DNA of 64,000 nucleotides from UBA6522 sp963664945. Lineage in GTDB: Bacteria; Pseudomonadota; Gammaproteobacteria; Steroidobacterales; Rariloculaceae. The notes below the pieces were generated by a model that did no database searches, had not been told where the DNA came from, and worked only from the letters and a program-made list of their open reading frames with translations. Positions 61,690-64,000 of the stretch are shown here, piece after piece. Within the stretch, counting starts at the first letter, position 1. Each line of letters starts with the position of its first letter. Location: the NCBI GenBank assembly GCA_963664945.1, contig OY761822.1:4588001-4652000 (forward strand), read 5' to 3'. A program made the position numbers and the translations under genes.

Positions 61690-62424
61690 CTATTTGCCTT
61701 CTGCCAAAAGCCGATCGCTCTTTCGACGGACCATCTTCTGAATGTTGCCGACGGACGCCAGCAGCACGTAGCTCGCTTGCATAAGGCCGCGTTTGTGCAA
61801 ATTTTCCAGTTCGTCGCCGGTCAGCTCAGCCAGCCTCTTCTCATCGACGGTGAACAGACCATCGAATCCGCGTTGTTCACCGCTGCGCAACGTGATTCTC
61901 AGCTCCGCCGGTTTGATCAGGTCAGCCGTTTCCAACGCGTCGACGAATGCCTTGGTCGCCTGCTCCGCATTGATCAGTCGTCCCAGGGATTCGCCAATTC
62001 CCTTGAGATAAGGCGTATGGGAACCATCGTCGTCGAATAGCGCTTCGCCCTCGAATTCCTGTACGCGAGGACTGTCCATATCGATCGTAATGACCGCATT
62101 TTCCGGTTTCGCGTCCGTGCCGTCATCGGGGAATCCGACCATGAATGGTTGCCGGCTCACGTGGACCGGCACATAGGATGCATCCCAGCGATCGCCATCG
62201 AGAAACAGGTTTTCGCCCGGCTCGAAGCCAAGCAGGGCATAAGGTCGAAGCCGGTCGGACTCGCCGGAGTTCATAAGGCATATCGGATAGTTGACGGCCA
62301 GTTTGAGGAGTTCGCCGACAACCACTGGAACGAAGGGAATGTTCTCTCCGTATTTCGCGCCACGCTCTGTCATCACGCGCAGATTCCTGTGTTTGTCGCT
62401 TTGCAGTATTTCAATATTGGCCAC
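61690..62424 (-). CDS. SapC family protein
   Basis: A 244-residue cytoplasmic protein: FVPVVVGELLKLAVNYPICLM, WDASYVPVHVSRQPFMVGF and FVDALETADLIKPAELRITL match the SapC family. Its members regularly occur next to TonB receptors and tryptophan-halogenase-like genes in marine and Caulobacter-type carbohydrate loci, as here; their biochemical role is not known. GTG start at 62424 with AGGAG six bases upstream. It converges on the GH50 gene. Confidence 0.86.
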   Translation of the reverse strand: MANIEILQSDKHRNLRVMTERGAKYGENIPFVPVVVGELLKLAVNYPICLMNSGESDRLRPYALLGFEPGENLFLDGDRWDASYVPVHVSRQPFMVGFPDDGTDAKPENAVITIDMDSPRVQEFEGEALFDDDGSHTPYLKGIGESLGRLINAEQATKAFVDALETADLIKPAELRITLRSGEQRGFDGLFTVDEKRLAELTGDELENLHKRGLMQASYVLLASVGNIQKMVRRKSDRLLAEGK

Positions 62425-62796
62425 GATTGGCTCCTGTGTTCTTCATTGCTGTGTGCGCATCGAGAGTACAGAAAACGGCTCGGAGGTACTACTTGATCGA
62501 CCGCAAGATGCGAGGCAGGCCGCGCAAGTCCAGAACAGCCTCTTTCGCCCAATGTCCTCCATCTGACGGTCTGGCTTTCTTACGGAAATTCACTTAAAAT
62601 CAGCGGTTTGTCAACAATTGTATGTTAACAATCGAGCGAGCGAAAGTTTAGCCTCCATGCGCAATTGCCCTGGTTTTCCGTCCTGCGGAACCGGCCGAAA
62701 TGGCCCTGAAGAATATAGGCACGTGTGGGGTGTCGATAATTGCAGGCTGGACTGGAAAAACCTGATTGCCAGAGCGACCGCGATGAGGACAGGCAC
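62425..62796. other. Intergenic region upstream of the GH50 remnant
   Basis: About 370 bases without a supported gene. It contains the SapC upstream region and the tandem operators at 62607-62632. The part 62640-62796 has short open frames only; I could not align it to the missing part of the GH50 gene. Confidence 0.6.
62607..62632. promoter_or_regulatory. Tandem pair of operators
   Basis: TTTGTCAACAAT (62607-62618) and TATGTTAACAAT (62621-62632), two imperfect copies of the ATTGTYAACAAT palindrome spaced 14 bases centre to centre. They lie upstream of the GH50 remnant and the alcohol dehydrogenase gene, which they may now control. Confidence 0.72.
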
Positions 62797-63102
62797 GTGA
62801 CGAATTCGATTTACAGCGCAGATCCACCCGGAATCATCTCCGCGGCCAATCAAGCGGAGCGCGCGAAACGGTATACTGAGTACATGCACAGCGTCATCGA
62901 CAATCCGTGGTTTATCGGCGCCCACTGGCGCCAATACACCGACTCGCCGGCGTCCGGGCGTGCCTGGGACGGGGAGAACTACAACGTCGGCTTCGTGTCG
63001 ACCACGGATACGCCGTATCGGGAAATGGTGGACGCTGCGTTGGCGCTGAACAGCGGACTGTACGAGCGCCGATTCGGCAGCGACAGCGCGCAGGCCCAGT
63101 GA
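62797..63102 (+). pseudogene. 3' remnant of a third GH50 agarase gene
   Basis: From PGIISAANQAERAKRY to LYERRFG this open frame aligns with the last 85 or so residues of both full GH50 proteins (GAHWRQYTDSPASGRAWDG versus GAHWFQYIDSPITGRALDG). The barrel and both catalytic glutamates are missing, so it cannot be an agarase. The frame is undamaged up to the stop, which suggests a fairly recent deletion. The next gene starts 17 bases downstream. Confidence 0.8.
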
Positions 63103-63118
63103 ATCGGACCGACTCACC

Positions 63119-64000
63119 GTGACCGCTGTTCAGTATGCAGGCAACAGGTCCTTCCGGGTCGTCTCGGGAGCTGCCGTGGCACCCGCCGGCGACGAAGTGC
63201 GGCTGGACGTGGGATTCGTCGGCATTTGCGGCACGGATCTGCACATCTACCACGGCGACATGGACCGGCGGGTCGGCCCACCCCAGGTCATCGGTCACGA
63301 AATGGCGGGCGTCATCGCCGAGGTCGGCGGCGACGTCGAGGGGTTCGCTCCGGGCGACCGGGTGGTCGTTCGACCGCTCGACTACTGCGGCGCATGCCCG
63401 GCCTGCGATGCCGGCCACAGCCACATCTGCCACAACCTGAACTTCATGGGAATCGACTCCCCCGGGGCCATGCAGCGTTCCTGGACCGTAAGGGCGCGAA
63501 CGCTCCACCGGCTGCCGGATAGCGTCAGTCTGAAACAGGGCGCCATGATCGAACCGTTGGCGGTTGCCTGTCACGATGTCGCGCGATCGGGGCTGTCGCC
63601 GGGCGAGAAGGCGGTCGTTCTCGGAGGCGGGCCCATCGGGCAACTCATCGCGCAGGTCGCAAAGGGGGTCGGGGCCGACGTCACGATCTCGGAGATCAGT
63701 GAGATACGTCGTGAATTCGCTCGCAAAGTCGGTGTTCGGACGATCGACCCCATCGCGGACGACGTTCAAGAAACTGTTGCGGACTGGACCGGCGGCAAGG
63801 GCGCCGACGTCGTTTTCGAAGTGGCCGGAGCGCCTGCGGCGGTCGCGACCATGACCGAAATAGCCGCAGTCAGGGGCCGGATCTGCATCGTCGCGATCCA
63901 CGGAAGTGCGCCCAAGGTCAACCTCTTCCACTTCTTCTGGAAAGAACTGGAAATGGTCGGCGCCCGCGTCTACGAGGCGGCAGACTTCGACAACGCAATC
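63119..64000 (+). CDS. Zinc-dependent medium-chain alcohol/sugar-acid dehydrogenase (3' end cut by window)
   Basis: 294 residues are visible from a GTG start. The catalytic zinc motif is in GICGTDLHIYHG and GHEMAGVIAEVGG, structural zinc cysteines in CGACPACDAGHSHIC, and the NAD site in VLGGGPIGQLIAQVAK. It resembles sorbitol/threonine/L-galactonate 5-dehydrogenase-type enzymes. An L-galactonate or 2-keto-3-deoxy-L-galactonate 5-dehydrogenase would fit the agar context, but this is inference. The start lies close after the GH50 remnant. Confidence 0.85.
   Translation, partial: MTAVQYAGNRSFRVVSGAAVAPAGDEVRLDVGFVGICGTDLHIYHGDMDRRVGPPQVIGHEMAGVIAEVGGDVEGFAPGDRVVVRPLDYCGACPACDAGHSHICHNLNFMGIDSPGAMQRSWTVRARTLHRLPDSVSLKQGAMIEPLAVACHDVARSGLSPGEKAVVLGGGPIGQLIAQVAKGVGADVTISEISEIRREFARKVGVRTIDPIADDVQETVADWTGGKGADVVFEVAGAPAAVATMTEIAAVRGRICIVAIHGSAPKVNLFHFFWKELEMVGARVYEAADFDNAI

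Overview
This window reads as chromosome of a marine, agar-degrading, GC-rich Gammaproteobacterium. That assignment is inferred from a TonB receptor of the Xanthomonas/Caulobacter type, SapC and tryptophan-halogenase-like neighbours, several DUF6152 proteins, and GH86/GH50/GH117 agar enzymes; the family cannot be settled from the sequence. I saw no tRNA, rRNA, CRISPR array, phage or insertion sequence. Gene density is high and many neighbours overlap by 4-8 bases.

Region A (1-12.75 kb) is a loose set of exported proteins: two metallo-beta-lactamase-fold hydrolases, a class C beta-lactamase-like serine hydrolase, a Tat-exported short-chain dehydrogenase, a PHB-depolymerase-like esterase, a PhoD-like phosphatase, a cyclophilin, four DUF6152 proteins and two proteins sharing a GHSIGHW-type C-terminal module. 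No single pathway is evident.

Region B (12.85-22.4 kb, minus strand) is one long operon starting with a GntR/FCD regulator behind a clear promoter and palindrome. It encodes a small unknown protein, an MtaA/CmuA-type methyltransferase, a corrinoid protein, an ASKHA/[2Fe-2S] corrinoid activase, a methyl-H4folate:corrinoid methyltransferase, then a fumarylacetoacetate-hydrolase-family enzyme, an SDR and an aldehyde dehydrogenase. Together this is a complete cobalamin methyl-transfer relay joined to sugar-acid cleavage genes.

Region C (22.5-43.1 kb) is the core agar locus. A minus-strand operon carries a sugar porter, an SDR, an enolase-superfamily dehydratase and the 3,6-anhydro-L-galactonate cycloisomerase. 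A divergent plus-strand operon carries a KDPGal aldolase, a GH86 and a GH50 agarase lipoprotein and a GPH sugar transporter. GH2 beta-galactosidase, a second GPH transporter, a GH117 neoagarooligosaccharide hydrolase and an FG-GAP protein follow.

Region D (43.2-53.5 kb, minus strand) runs from a tryptophan-halogenase-like flavoprotein through a sulfatase, an aldo/keto reductase, a trigger factor, a carbohydrate-binding protein and a PhyH-type dioxygenase to galK-galE-galT. Region E (53.6-64 kb) has a sulfotransferase, a large TonB receptor, a second GntR regulator, a second GH50 agarase, SapC, a GH50 remnant and a zinc alcohol dehydrogenase cut by the window end.

Proposed logic: the receptor and surface agarases take up and cut agar; GPH carriers import oligosaccharides; GH117, GH50 and GH2 release 3,6-anhydro-L-galactose and galactose; galactose goes through the Leloir enzymes; anhydrogalactose goes through the aldehyde dehydrogenase and cycloisomerase to 2-keto-3-deoxy-L-galactonate. 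Eight copies of a palindrome close to ATTGTYAACAAT lie at promoters of these genes, sitting on the -35 box in three cases, and probably bind the GntR protein encoded at 58.5 kb. The most novel possibility is that the corrinoid relay (and perhaps the PhyH dioxygenase) removes methyl groups from methylated agar sugars.
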